Below, one piece after another: positions 1 through 11,755 of a stretch of DNA of 64,000 nucleotides. The notes beneath the pieces are model-generated. The model had not been told where the DNA came from. It ran no database searches and worked only from the letters and a program-made list of their open reading frames with translations. Origin of the DNA: Pararge aegeria (taxonomy: Eukaryota; Arthropoda; Insecta; Lepidoptera; Nymphalidae); assembly GCF_905163445.1 (NCBI RefSeq), contig NC_053185.1, forward strand, positions 11,240,001 to 11,304,000, in the 5' to 3' direction. Each line of letters opens with the position of its first letter. Within the stretch, counting starts at the first letter, position 1. The position numbers and the translations under genes were made by a program.

Positions 1-47
1 GACTGATAGAGTGACTACTTTAATGTGGACTGGACGATTTTTGTTGA

Positions 48-319
48 CCTCTGATCCCCGGTAGGGTTAATTTTGGAATTTAAAATTTATAGATGCAGCC
101 ATGGCTACTGGCTAATAACCACCCACTGACAAACAAGTAAAAGCGATGTGCCGCTAAGCGATTTCGTGTTCCGGTACGATGTCGCACAGAAACAGATTAT
201 GGGTTATAACTGCTATACCCTTAAAAGATTGGCCCTCTACCCTCTATGACTGCATCCCCACTTACCACCAGGTGAGATAGCAGATAAGGGCTAACTTTTA
301 TAGGAATTAAAAAAAAAAT
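48..319 (+). repeat. tRNA-derived SINE, 5'-truncated copy (family A)
   Basis: This copy resembles the fuller ones at 13081, 20731 and 30171. It keeps the remnant of box B (GATCCCCGG), the downstream body containing GTGCCGCTAAGCGATT and CGATGTCGC, the motif TACCACCAGGTGAGAT, and a terminal poly(A). The tRNA-like box A end is missing or degraded. Its last ~110 bp belong to a tandem duplication. Confidence 0.7.
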
Positions 320-577
320 ACTTCAACTGACAGCACCTTTCAAATATCAGATCGTGAAAAACCCTGCGTAACTATCTCGACGTTGTGCTTCATAACTGCT
401 ATACCCTTAAAAGATTGGCCCTCTACCCTCTATGACTGCATCCCCACTTACCACCAGGTGAGATAGCAGATAAGGGCTAACTTTTATAGGAATTAAAAAA
501 AAAACACTTCAACTGACAGCACCTTTCAAATATCAGATCGTGAAAAACCCTGCGTAACTATCTCGACGTTGTGCTAC
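206..577. repeat. 186-bp tandem duplication (two copies)
   Basis: Positions 206-391 are repeated at 392-577 with an exact 186-bp offset. I could see only two differences: a T/C just after the poly(A) run and a T/A at the end of the unit. The unit joins a SINE 3' tail to about 70 bp of flanking DNA. It is therefore a local duplication made after the SINE inserted, and its near-identity suggests it is recent or an assembly artefact. Confidence 0.9.
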
Positions 578-1000
578 ATTTAATAAGGCGCACAGGGTCC
601 GGTGGCAAGCAGCAGCGTCTAGCGAGAGCGATTGCCGACCACAAGTGATTTCCTACCTACGTTTTCTTATTAGATCGCGTGGAAATTAACAACGATTTAT
701 AAGGTATCCAAAGTGCGCCATTTCGTGTCAAAACTGTTTTCAATTCTTGTAAGCAGGTGGCGCTCTTTCTACGTACGAAACCGTATACATTTCACGCTAT
801 CGAATAAGTAAACGATGGTAGAAAATCAAACACCAGGCATTTGGTAGTGTCACTTGCGGTCGGCGATAACGGTCGCTTGTCGCCCTCGCCAGTAGTTGCC
901 AGTTGCCAATGAATTCGGACTTAATTTAAGCTTGATCTGCAATAACTTGACATAATAATATTAGGTACACTTCACGCGGGGTCACTTAATTTTTATATTT

Positions 1001-1006
1001 TTTATT
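1001..1006 (-). promoter_or_regulatory. AATAAA poly(A) signal for the 61-aa ORF
   Basis: The hexamer AATAAA on the minus strand (TTTATT on plus) begins 10 nt past the stop codon of the 61-aa ORF. Such a short 3' UTR is possible for compact insect genes, but the surrounding AT-rich DNA makes chance occurrence likely. Confidence 0.35.
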
Positions 1007-1015
1007 AACAACACT

Positions 1016-1201
1016 TCAGTTCCTGTAAAATATGATCTCCACAAACCTTTGATACTCTGATGCCGGGGCATCCTCAGGAGAAGGTAACTTTACGTCTAGT
1101 TGTTGCACTTTCCTTGCTAAACTTATAAAATATGGAAGTTGCTGCTTGTAAGAAGCAAAATCGAATGTGGTTACCAATTTCATCATAATCCGTTTGGCCA
1201 T
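1016..1201 (-). CDS. Small intronless ORF, 61 aa, unrecognised
   Basis: The minus strand holds ATG-to-TGA for 61 residues, beginning MAKRIMMKLVTTFDFASY and ending VEIIFYRN. The start lies in an excellent insect context (AAACAAATGG). An in-frame TGA lies about 33 nt upstream of the ATG, so this ATG is the natural start. An AATAAA on the same strand begins only 10 nt beyond the stop (1001-1006 in plus coordinates). The product is mixed-charge with no signal peptide or membrane span. A PSPEDAPASEY stretch suggests a folded or binding segment rather than random translation. I do not recognise the family. It could be a genuine small single-exon gene, a processed retrocopy, or the last exon of a gene with an unseen 5' UTR. 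The ORF alone does not prove expression. Confidence 0.42.
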   Translation of the reverse strand: MAKRIMMKLVTTFDFASYKQQLPYFISLARKVQQLDVKLPSPEDAPASEYQRFVEIIFYRN

Positions 1202-4200
1202 TTGTTTAAAGAGGTAATTACAAAATTGTTTTCACCGGTCTCATAGCGAAAATGTACATGTTTTGTCCATGTTAAACTTGGATAACTTTTCGGCTCATAA
1301 ACCACTGTTGTAATGTTGCTGCGTGAAAGAAGACCAACCTACAACACACACTTTACTATTTAAAATACATATAAGTTAACGATTAGATACCTAAAATATA
1401 TATTTTGTATACGTAAATATGCAAGGCACCGATATATTGGCACTTCGAATACTATATCTACTCAACACCGACCTAACTGTAATTAAAGCATTGGAAGGTA
1501 AACTTTTTGATGTGTGACATATAGCAATATTTTCGTGCTTTATCTCAGTGGTGCAAGTTGTTTAAAACGACTGTACAACGCGTCACACTCTTTATGCCAC
1601 CTGAGACTAGAAACGTCAATTTCTTAAAAATCTGAAATTAGGAAATTAAATTCTATGGAATGGAAGTTCCTACCTAGTAATTTTCTACATTTTACTTAAA
1701 AATATTTATTTCTTGCTTTTTAGTCGTTTTGATAGTAACACACTTTAATTATAATTTACCGCTACCAATCATTACAAAATTTACGTTTCTACGTGAAGGG
1801 TTGAACAAATAATAAAGCAATGAATCGGGAGAGATAGGTGCACTTATTGGTTCCTTTGGTCATTTTTAGGATAAAGGTACACTTTGTATATAATAACATT
1901 TTAAGGCTTATACGCTGCAGGTATAAATGATCAGGTAACTGGTTTCTTTTTGTAAAACTGCCTTTTTGTGGTACCCTGTTCAGTCCAATGTAAGACAAAA
2001 AATATTAACGATATTCTCGCTTTATGTTGCGTATAGGATTGCCGTCCTCTCAGGTACTGATACTATCAGGTAGGGTTGTGTGTATGTAATCGTTTATAAC
2101 ATGATTCCAAAAGTAATTTTGGATCCAACAAAAAGTAAATTCAATGAAACGTTGTTTAAACTTAATAATATTAATAATAATCTTTATAAACACAAACATT
2201 TAGACATTACATCCATTTATAAAAAAATAATATCAAACTAAATAATTTAAAATTGCATTAAAAAGACCTATAAGCCATGTTCGTACCTACGCTATTTGGC
2301 ATACCTTCCATTTACAGAGCACTGAGAAAAAACTCATGCATATATGCATTTTCTTGTTTTTCTGATAGCGTATTCAGAACTCTGAGGGAGCTTCCGCGCA
2401 TTCTGCTCATCACTGATGCTGCTCTTTATCTCATAATACCTCAGAAACCATTGGTTCGAGCTTCAGCAAACATCAGAGATGCACTACAGAAACGCGGCAA
2501 CCTCAACAATACTCTGAAACCATTCGCGTATAATATCACTCACAGGCTACACGTGTAAAAAAATTTGGCAATTAATTAGCCTCGAAAATTGTAAGTTTAG
2601 TTAATTGTTAAGTTATTGCAACGCGCGAACCTGCGAGGTAACTTATTGCATCGGACCGCGAATGTCCTTCTTCCTTTTTGCCATAAACGTTTTTCAAAGG
2701 GGTTGTAGGGGCTCTACGAACAGACAGATATGACGCTTTAGAAGCGAATACATAGTGTACCTACTCAAAATATTTGCATTTCAGCAAACTTTGGAATGTT
2801 TCTATTATTTTACTTTCACGTATTGTTAAGGCAAAAGGAATTTTTCATTAGATTACTTTCTTGCAATTGTGTTGTAAACATTGGGAAATGTTAAAGGATT
2901 ATACTAGGTAAGACATGGTATGCGATCAACACATTAGCGTCATTATCTTATAAATTCGTAATTGCACACTTTATGAATTACATATTTACTTTTGTATTAG
3001 GTAATGACAATTATACATATTTACCAGTAGTATAGGTTTTTGTGACAGGGTTCGTCTAGGGAGTTCTATGTGTCGTACACAGGCACACGAGACATTCAGA
3101 TTGATGTACACAGGGCGGCGCTTTGCAGGACGTGCCCTGCGAAGTGTTGCTTTATTTACAGGCGTTTTCAGTTACCATCAGGTTGATCAGCTTGTTTCGC
3201 CAATTATTACTATAAAATAAAACATTATGATAGTAGGTACAGCAGATGTGACATGTTTGGACTTAACATATGTTTTTAGTGTTTCAAGACAAGGTGATGC
3301 TGGAAAAAAAATGGTTCCATCGTTAGTTTACAAATAAAAGTAATTATTTGTAAATCATTTAAAGTCAGTTCAGTCGGTCAGTTTAAGTGTCAGTTGAATT
3401 AAAATACTAAGAGCCGATGCCAGACGCTCTTTTAGTGAATTGCGTTATGTAAAGCATAAAAATTACAATTCTTGCTTCTTGGTATCAATCCACATCCACT
3501 TCACAAAGGACACTGCTGCCCGTTCTCTGCTATATTCCTTTAGTCGTCTCGTACAACACTCGCGGGAAGAGCCACACGGCTACGTACATACTGGTAGTTA
3601 AATTAAATATCTTACAAAAATGTTTCTAATTTTTAAAGAATTCCTTTATAATATATATGCACCGCCTCCCTAGGGCTCTTCTTGAGTTGTGTTTTACGCT
3701 ATTGGTTGCCTGGAAGAGATCGCTATGTATCGCTATGTAGAAGGACGCCAAATTGTATAGGTACTTTTCGTTAAATTTTTATTTACAATTCTGTATGTTC
3801 ATCTGGTGTGCAATGAAAGTGTATTCATTCATTCAATCATCAATCAAAGCATACCAGTTGCTATCTAGATTAATATTATCAACTTCTGATAGAACAATAA
3901 TTCACTGAATTTATTTTCTCCGGTAAATATGAAACGGATTAATAATTTTTTTTGGCCTTTGCTAGTGCTTATTGCCTATATTGCCTTACTAAATTTGGTT
4001 CAGATTTAGAGATGGAGAACATAAGTAATTAAAGTAGAGAACTTATCTTTTTTTTTTGTAATTAGTTACTGCATATTTCTTCATTCATCATTCTTAACCG
4101 ATTTCCATAATCCTTTTTTTTGGGTTTTGGTACTGAAATATTATTAACGAACCCTTAAAGGGTCCTATCCGTCTGTCACAAGGTTATATAGACTATTAAT

Positions 4201-7200
4201 GCTTTCGACTTGAATTAAAAATGTTTATCGATAATTCCTTTTCAGCCTAATCGAAAAACAAGAAAAAGGGCAAATACATGCGAAACTAAAGCTTATAATG
4301 AAATTACTAGATTAAGTGGGAATTTATAATATTTAAAGTTCATGTTTTTTTTTTTTTTTTTTTTGATTCTGTTTTCAGTATGCTGTAATCAGCACTTTCC
4401 CTGTCATCGTCATTTTCACTGTCATCTTCAGAACCATTATTACTACTAGCCATTTCATGCTTGCCTATAAGTACGTTTTCAAAACATTTTTCATATTTTT
4501 TTAACCACATAATTTTTGAATAATGGTGAATAATAACAAAAAAAAACATTTTATCTCCGAAGTTCGCGAACTAAATAAAAACTTGATAGGGTTGGTGGTT
4601 GGATTTCACTCCAATGATTGCAATCTGATCTGGTTTTAAGTGAAGACTAATTAATTAAGATTCAAAGAAACTTATATTGTAGGTTGGACGTAAACGTAAG
4701 TTAAGTAAACGGATATTCACGGTCTTTGCGGTGTGTTTTAGGAACGAGGCAGCAAAACGCTTCTATCGTGTTCATGGGACTAGGATAGACAGTGCCTTCA
4801 TGCATTTACAAATGCGCATCACTGGTCACTCTGATAGGATTGCTTCGTGTAGCGTTTTAAGTCGATTAGACAATTGGAAGGATAGTTAGTATAGTAGAGC
4901 TTTCTGTGACAGAGCTCGTCCAGGGAAGTACCTACTACCATTCCTATTTCTGCCTTTGTTTCGGTATGAATGGTTGCCTATGTAGGCAATGGTATATAAA
5001 GCTTAATACCGTACGGTTGATTACACAGAGCACCACTTAATAAGACGTGTTAATAGCAGCATATGCCTAGCATAGGCAAGAGATGAAAATTATATCTATC
5101 CGATTTTTTTGGATATTATTTCTACTTGTGTGCCGTGCCAATGGTCGGAGAGTTAATAAATCGTGGGAGAAGGTAGATTTTTATCCTTTCCGCCGGGAGG
5201 CAGGGCATGTTAGAAACGAAGCGTGCTTGGTCCATCGATTACTATTATTTAAAAAATAATGATGCACGGATATTCCTCAATCATTACCATTAACCATTGT
5301 GATTAACACTCTTGCGTAGAAAAATCGACATTCAATTCTATCCATGAGGTTGGCCGCTACCATGTCACAAACGAATATACACAGACATAGAAATACAGAT
5401 ATCCCTCGACCATGCCTAAAAATACCGGGGAAATACCATATTGTGCAGACAAAGCAAATTGGCTCGCGGCGTTAAAATGGTTCCAACAAAACGCTTTCAC
5501 ATAAAAGTAATTGATCATATCTGAGACTTTCTGTTTCGCTATTGTTCTATTTGCTGCACTCTCTCAAATTATAATACAAAGCCGATGAAAAATACTTTAC
5601 GAGCACGCGCCAAAACCGTAATTCCTGTTTTTAATTTTAAAGCTATAAGTTAGCTCACTTCTAAAGCTTTTGTGAAGTAGGTAACTTAGTAGCCACTCAA
5701 AGACGAAAGCTTCAAAACTGAATAAAACCCTACGAGCATTTTATTTTGAACTAGCGGCTGTTTGCGACTTCGCATAGAATTTCTGTTATGATGCCGAGTG
5801 CTGCTAAATAAGGTTGAAAGAACTTAAACCAAAGAAGTTATGTTCTATGATGATGATCTTCACAGCAACAAAAGATATGCTATTTCTGGTTAAATGGTTG
5901 ATACCTTTACTCGATCCAGTAAAATTTTCTAGGTAGAAAAAATTACAAAAAATTAAGTTTGATTTTTATTTTTAAAGGCCACTTACTATATTCGTAGCTG
6001 AAGCCAAATTGTACACCATAACTCCGATGTTAACCGATTTAAATTGTTCTTTTTGTACTGGATAGGTTATAAGTATTATTAGTTTAGTTTTGCCCAAATT
6101 TCGTGTAGATCTGATGAATATGATTGGAGATAGACGACATAACTCCTCAGCAGACAACAGTAACCCCCTCACTTGAGGCTTAACAATACTGAAAATAAAA
6201 ATGTCAGAATTTATCTTGCTTCACCTTAATCATACGAATCAACTTACACAGCGATTACGATTCTTCCTTTAACGATTAATTTTCTTTGTTAGTGATAGGA
6301 GCTGAGACTGATGGACACCGAATTATCTTTTAAACTTCCAAAGACTGGCCCATCCATTTACTGACTTGGGTCGACGATACTTACCCACCGCTATCGACTA
6401 GTATGTAGTAGGTGTACTTACTTACAGCAGGTAAGGGAATTCAAAGTATTTTAAATAGGGCAAAACGGGAGTAGGTATTCGGGACAGACATTTGCGATTG
6501 ACAATGTTAACGTGATTGAGAATTCAATTGTGATTAATTATTAAAGCTGCAAGAGCAAAAATAGATATAATTCACACCTCAGTCTTTTTTTAAAATATTA
6601 TGTTGAAATATCTGTAATTAATGTCGCAGGTTGGCACTATAGCAGTATTATCGATTTTGTGTTTCATGATACACATTACCTTATGTTCGCCTTATTTTGT
6701 ATAATTAAAATGAAATAAACTTATCATTATTATTATTAATTCGCACATGGCATGCATTGTGTGCTACAAATTACACTCGTCTCATTCTGAGAGGAAACAA
6801 ACCCCTGACTTTAGAAAAAAAAATCATTACAGAAAATAGTAAGCAGGTAATGGTTTGATAATGACGAACTATTTAGTTTCACGGAATAACTAATAAAAAA
6901 TTAAGTGTCTAGTATGTTCGAATACGAATTCGAAGCCGGGACGGTCGCGTCGTTAATTGTTTTGTGTTAAGTTTTATTTGTCTAGAAATGTTTAATTCCG
7001 GCCTGATTGTAAGATTGTTTAAATTCTTTATTGCACACAAAAAGTAGCGTTGATAGATAAATAGACAAAAATAAGGAAAAGAAGCAGCACAGAAACTTAA
7101 TACTATTTAGGCGTGCAAAGGCCGCTAAGCCGTCGTGTATATGGCCCTGTACCTAATTAATTATCTGTCAGGCTGCATCTCCATTAGCGAGTACAGCGCA

Positions 7201-9487
7201 GCGATGATAGTGATAGTAATGTAATCGTTTAAGCCCGTCAACCTACATTGGAGCAGCGAGGGGAATTCTCACGCTCTTATGAGAGAGGAAGCCCAGCGAT
7301 AGGATATTAATAGGCTAAAGATAATGACTATAATGTTTAAAAGTTGATTAAATTCCCAGATTGTGTGATACTATTCCGAATTTATTCCATACAATAAACC
7401 TATTGTTTGAAAATAAATTTCGCTATATATATATAATAATATATCAGGTTCGTACTCGCAGGGATTGAATAACGAAACTATTAATGACAAGGTTTCTTGG
7501 AAGCATACCGCTTTGCTTCCATCCTCAGGCAGAGAACTTTTTTACTTTTCACACGTCCATTTTACAATTTAACAATTATTTTTTGTGAGAGATGAAACCC
7601 GACTTGTCTTCTTCCAAGCTTTTTTTTCGCTGCAGCCGTTCAAATTTAAGTTTGGGCTAATACAGCCACTTTTGAGACATCAAGTCCTACGGTTCGGAAG
7701 GCAGATTTTACCGAGAAGAAGCAGACAAGAAAGTCGGAAGGTGATCTTTACCAAAATTTCAACGCGCCATTGTGGAATTCAGAAGTACTTATAAACCGAC
7801 GACATCTCAGGCGCAGTTGTGAAGCGCTTTGGTGTTACGCGCTTGGCAAGGGCAATTTGGGATTTTATAATTTCAGAATTCCCTCTGGTTATGTTGAAAA
7901 CAGCGTTGCTGAAGAATTGATATATCACATGCGAAAAATCCAACTGTTAGTAGATCAACTTCACTGAGCGACATCGTCTCTAAATACAAAGGCTCTTACG
8001 ATAGAACTATATTGTCGATCCAATGCTTCATGACAAATAAACAAACACACGAAGTATTAAATTTTACACGCACAAAAGTGCTTTTGCTCTAAGTTAAATA
8101 TATCTTCGGTCAGTACAATTTGCTGCATCCACTCGTTAAATAGATTTAAAAGCTCTTCACAGAAGTGTTCTTTGCCGCGGTAATTAAATAAATGATCATT
8201 GACCATTGCTTACTGACGATTGCTAAAGCTAAGTGCAAATATTAAACCTGAAAGCTCTAATATTATTTGATTATTAATTATCGCGCTCGCCGTAGCTCTA
8301 TGACGTCATCGCTCTCAGCGTATGCTGGGAAAAGCGTTACTGCGCGTAGGAGGATGACGCTGGTTTCGGGATTTATTGGGTAACTGATATTAACCTAAAC
8401 AGGATGGGTAATTTTGGCTTGTACTAGTAACAGCGTTCTGATGTGTATTATTGGAAAGTTCCTATTACGAAGATTAGTTTATTATAGCGGTTTCTCGCGA
8501 CTTATTGCAACTTCTGATAACATTGTTTTGTCCCATACCAACTTTCATTCGCCAATTTGCGCAATATAATCCCTAACCACCGCGTCGCATCGCCTTTTCG
8601 CGTTTTTTTTCTCTTGCAGCTTATTTCGCGAGCAAGTACTCATAAGTTTTGTCCCATACAAACTTTCATTAGCGATTTTAAACAGTAAAAACCCGAACTA
8701 CCGCATCGCATCGCCCTCCCCCGATTTTATTTCATTTGCTCGTCTCGCGACGATAAATAGTCAAAAATCTTCCTCATTAATCGGACTTAAACAATACAAA
8801 AAAAAATAGTTTTAAAAGCCCCCCGGTAGGTAGTGCGTTAGTCACAAGAACAAAGAAAATCTCTTTTGTTTTATTATTACTATTATTATTGCTGTTATAT
8901 AAAAAATAAAGGCTATAATAACTGGGGCTAGTAAATCATCATCTCATGCTCATGGGCTCATGGGTGTGAAATTACTGTTTCTGTAATGCTAGATTTATAG
9001 ATTCTTAACTAGAGTAAAACTTTTAGCATGCTCGATAACAAAGTAAACCTTATTATCTTCAACATTAAATCCATGGAGCGAAATGTTACAAAAAAAAAAA
9101 GTAATTTCCTACAAAGGAATGACATTTTATAAAGTACGAGTATGTACCTTATGCGAGCTTTTAAATACAAAATTGCTTGTTTCTTCTGGTACCCATAAAG
9201 ATTAGCCTCCACATGAACAAAGTAGGTAATCCGCATGAAGGGAGTTTCCTAATGATATCTACTTGATCGCTCTTGGTGTTAGTTTTTACAAAACAATTCA
9301 CAACGTATTTAATTTAAAAAAAAAATATTGAAAATGCAGATAATGTTCTAATGTTTAATGTAACTCGTGGCGTGATATAAGAATTAATGTTTTTGTAATT
9401 AACATTATTAAACCTAAGAATAGAATAATAAATTTAACGGTTAAACGGTACGAGAAGTGAAAGTTATTTTAAAATAATATTTTTTTA

Positions 9488-9526
9488 TTTTTATTTTCTT
9501 AATAACTGTTATTAAGAAAATAAAAA
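9488..9526. repeat. Inverted repeat, 19-bp arms, 1-nt centre
   Basis: The arms 9488-9506 and 9508-9526 are perfect reverse complements around a single T. They are centred on AATAAC-T-GTTATT and extend through TTATTTTCTT / AAGAAAATAA. The flanks are AT-rich. No gene is attached to it. Confidence 0.85.
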
Positions 9527-10044
9527 AATATAAATATATTTGCAGATTTTGTAAGCAATACTTTTTCTATACGTAGTTTATTTAGTAACAATTTTTTTGC
9601 AGATCGTGTCTAAATAATATGTTGGCAAAGCGACGAAAAATTAAGCATTCAATTCTGCTTATGCAAGATAATAAGCTATTTGAGGCCTCAAGTTATGAAT
9701 ATGTATTTTTACACCTACGAATTTTAAAATTTTTGCATGTCTTCTTACATATTATGTTAAGGGGACGATTGCGATATGTAGGCTATGTTACGTACTGCAT
9801 AAAATATGAGCTCAGAAGGCTAAGATGATTGGACAATAAAGATTATTTTAAACTTAAAAAGTTGTCGACAAAAGTTAAATAAGAATGATCTTGTCTCAAT
9901 CAGGCCGCGGCCTTGAGGCCGCTGGAGATAGAGCCTTAGACGTTGAATTGACCTTGAAGTTTCTTGGCAGCTACTTTTGCTTTAGTATTTCATGCATTTT
10001 TAACATAGTAAAACTCTGAAATTGAAACCCGACTTTTTAAAAAT

Positions 10045-10305
10045 ATTTTTTTTTACCCCAGAACAAGTTAGTCCTTGACCACAATGTCACGTGCTGGTAA
10101 ATGATGATGCAGTCTTAGAGGGCTATAGGCCATTTAGACCATTTTTATAAAGAGTGTTAGGGTTAGGTAAGGCAATTATATAAAACACATACCCACCCCT
10201 AATCGGCATCTACGCGACATCGGATCGGATAGCTTTGTCGCCTAGCGGTACGTCTTTGTCGGCTGGGCGGTAACTAGCCACGGCCGAAGCCCACCACTAG
10301 ACCAT
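10045..10305 (-). repeat. tRNA-derived SINE, family A, minus strand
   Basis: Read on the minus strand, the block contains the family A body (GGCCGTGGCTAGTTACC, then CGCTAGGCGACAAAGC and CGATGTCGCGTAGATGCC) and a poly(A) tail that appears as the T-run at the left edge. It is diverged and lacks a clear 5' tRNA head. Confidence 0.6.
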
Positions 10306-11399
10306 AATGGAAGAATGTTTTTGTTTTTATAAATCTAATTTTTCGGAGTCCACCCAATAAACCATTCATTTGACACAAAAAAAAATATCGATCATTTATT
10401 TAATAATTTGTAAAAAAAGAAATGGAATTGTTTATTAATACCTAATTCAAAAAAGGTAACTGTACCTGACTGTATGTGAAGAACACTTGCACTATATTTT
10501 AGGTGGTGCCATTGATACGCTTAACTAAGAAATCTCAAAAAAACCCAATAACCAGAAATCTAATATATTGATGCATTAAACACGGTCGAAAGTAGCGCAT
10601 AACGTAATCTGATCACGCGGACTTGAGTTACTTCTATAGAGGATTTTGTAGAAAGCACAAAGCTCACGAAGAAGATCCTGAATCAAAGAAAGACAATTTA
10701 TTTGGCGTATTATACGTAGGAAAGCAAAACCTTGGTATTTACCTAAACACAAAAACTTAACCACAAAAGCTTATGAGATTTTCCGCTTATAACTTAGAGA
10801 TATGTTTTATTAAATAGATACAATAAAAAAGTATGCACAATAACATATTATCTAGCTATACTATTTCGAAAATCTAAATTATTCGTAGTTATGGTTACAT
10901 ATAAGATTCTATTATTTACCCCATATTTTTTTATTTTATCACTAAGAAGTAAGCGATGAATTTAGCACCAGAAAAATACTGAGCTTTTACAGTAACACCC
11001 ATACACATTTATGTGTACTAGCTTTATTAGAATACAACTTCACAATATCCTACAAGGGTTCCTCAAGGACGAAGAGCGGGTCATTGATCTCTCAGTGAAG
11101 GTATCGCCATGCTTCCACATATCCACCAATAACACCGCAAGTATATTTTCTTGACTGAAGTATACACGTAGGCGATAAATAACTACTTTGCAACTTTAAG
11201 TGTAAATTATATATTCAAATGAAACGGTTCGGTAATGTTACATTCTGCACAGCATTTTAATATTCATTAGATCATCATAATTCCATTATGCCGGTTACAT
11301 ATAATATGAGCAATGTAATGAATGCAGGTCAGCGAACTTTGCGAACCATAATGGTGCTAGTTTCTCGTTCCACGTAACATGGGTCTGGGATGAATGGCG

Positions 11400-11562
11400 T
11401 TAAATTAAAAATTCAAAACAAAGCGAAGCGGCGTGTGGGCGGTCGGCTTCAGTGCGGAGGGCGGGCGGCGATCGAAGAGCGCGCGCGGTGGCGGGACAGG
11501 GGCGCGGGCGGGGGTAACGATCCGAGGCGCCGCAGTCTTCCAGCCGCGAGCGCTTCGCGAGC
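11400..11562 (+). promoter_or_regulatory. GC-rich promoter and 5' UTR of Phactr
   Basis: The sequence changes abruptly from AT-rich to strongly GC- and CpG-rich at about 11420 and stays so through exon 1. A match to the arthropod initiator TCAGT lies at 11449-11453, 110 nt upstream of the ATG, in a GGCTTCAGTGCGG context. I see no TATA box about 30 nt upstream and no good DPE at +28. The transcription start is therefore an inference. Confidence 0.4.
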
Positions 11563-11755
11563 ATGAGCGACGTCGGGACGCTCGCCGCCATGGACGCCTT
11601 CGCGGGCGGCGCGAGGCGGAGGCCCGCGCGCCTTCCACCGCCGCCGCCCTTCGTCCCGCCGCCGCCGCCGCAGCGCCACGACCACTACTATGTCCGCCGC
11701 AAGTCCCCCGTGCCCAAGCACTCCTCTAACCTTACGCTCTTCGCGCGCACAAATG
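11563..11755 (+). CDS. Phactr: Phactr coding exon 1 (alternative-type N terminus)
   Basis: It encodes 64 residues plus one nucleotide (phase 1), starting MSDVGTLAAMDAF and containing two five-proline runs around FV. These could be ligands for profilin or EVH1 domains, an inference from composition only. The first ATG has A at -3. A second in-frame ATG at 11590 has the context GCCGCCATGG and might also be used, giving a protein nine residues shorter. The donor is G|GTACAT. The leftover G joins AA of the next exon to encode Glu, so the phase fits. The exon lacks the basic and RPEL1 segments found at the N terminus of other Phactr isoforms. Confidence 0.75.

Larger units (their letters stand above)
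1202..11399. other. Intergenic, repeat-rich, no supported gene
   Basis: No exon-like block with splice borders and conserved protein was seen here. Frames are open only for short AT-rich stretches. Fragments of dispersed lepidopteran repeats are visible at about 3695-3835 (GGTTGCCTGGAAGAGATCGC family, also at 29305 and, inverted, near 60140), 7240-7310, 7849-7893 (SINE body) and 10045-10305 (SINE, minus). There is a poly(T) run near 4344-4363 and a strong hairpin at 9488-9526. I looked specifically for an exon encoding the N-terminal Phactr RPEL and the preceding FKPWKW-type motif and found none. Confidence 0.6.

Noticed and set aside
206..577. Regular repeat as a CRISPR-like array
   Set aside because: Only two long adjoining copies without spacers, in an animal genome.
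2277..2558. 93-codon frame
   Set aside because: No recognisable domain, and the surrounding DNA shows the same composition. A decayed transposon is possible but not shown.
11433..11729. Long overlapping open frames on both strands over exon 1
   Set aside because: High GC removes stop codons by chance. Only the frame starting at 11563 joins exon 2 in phase.
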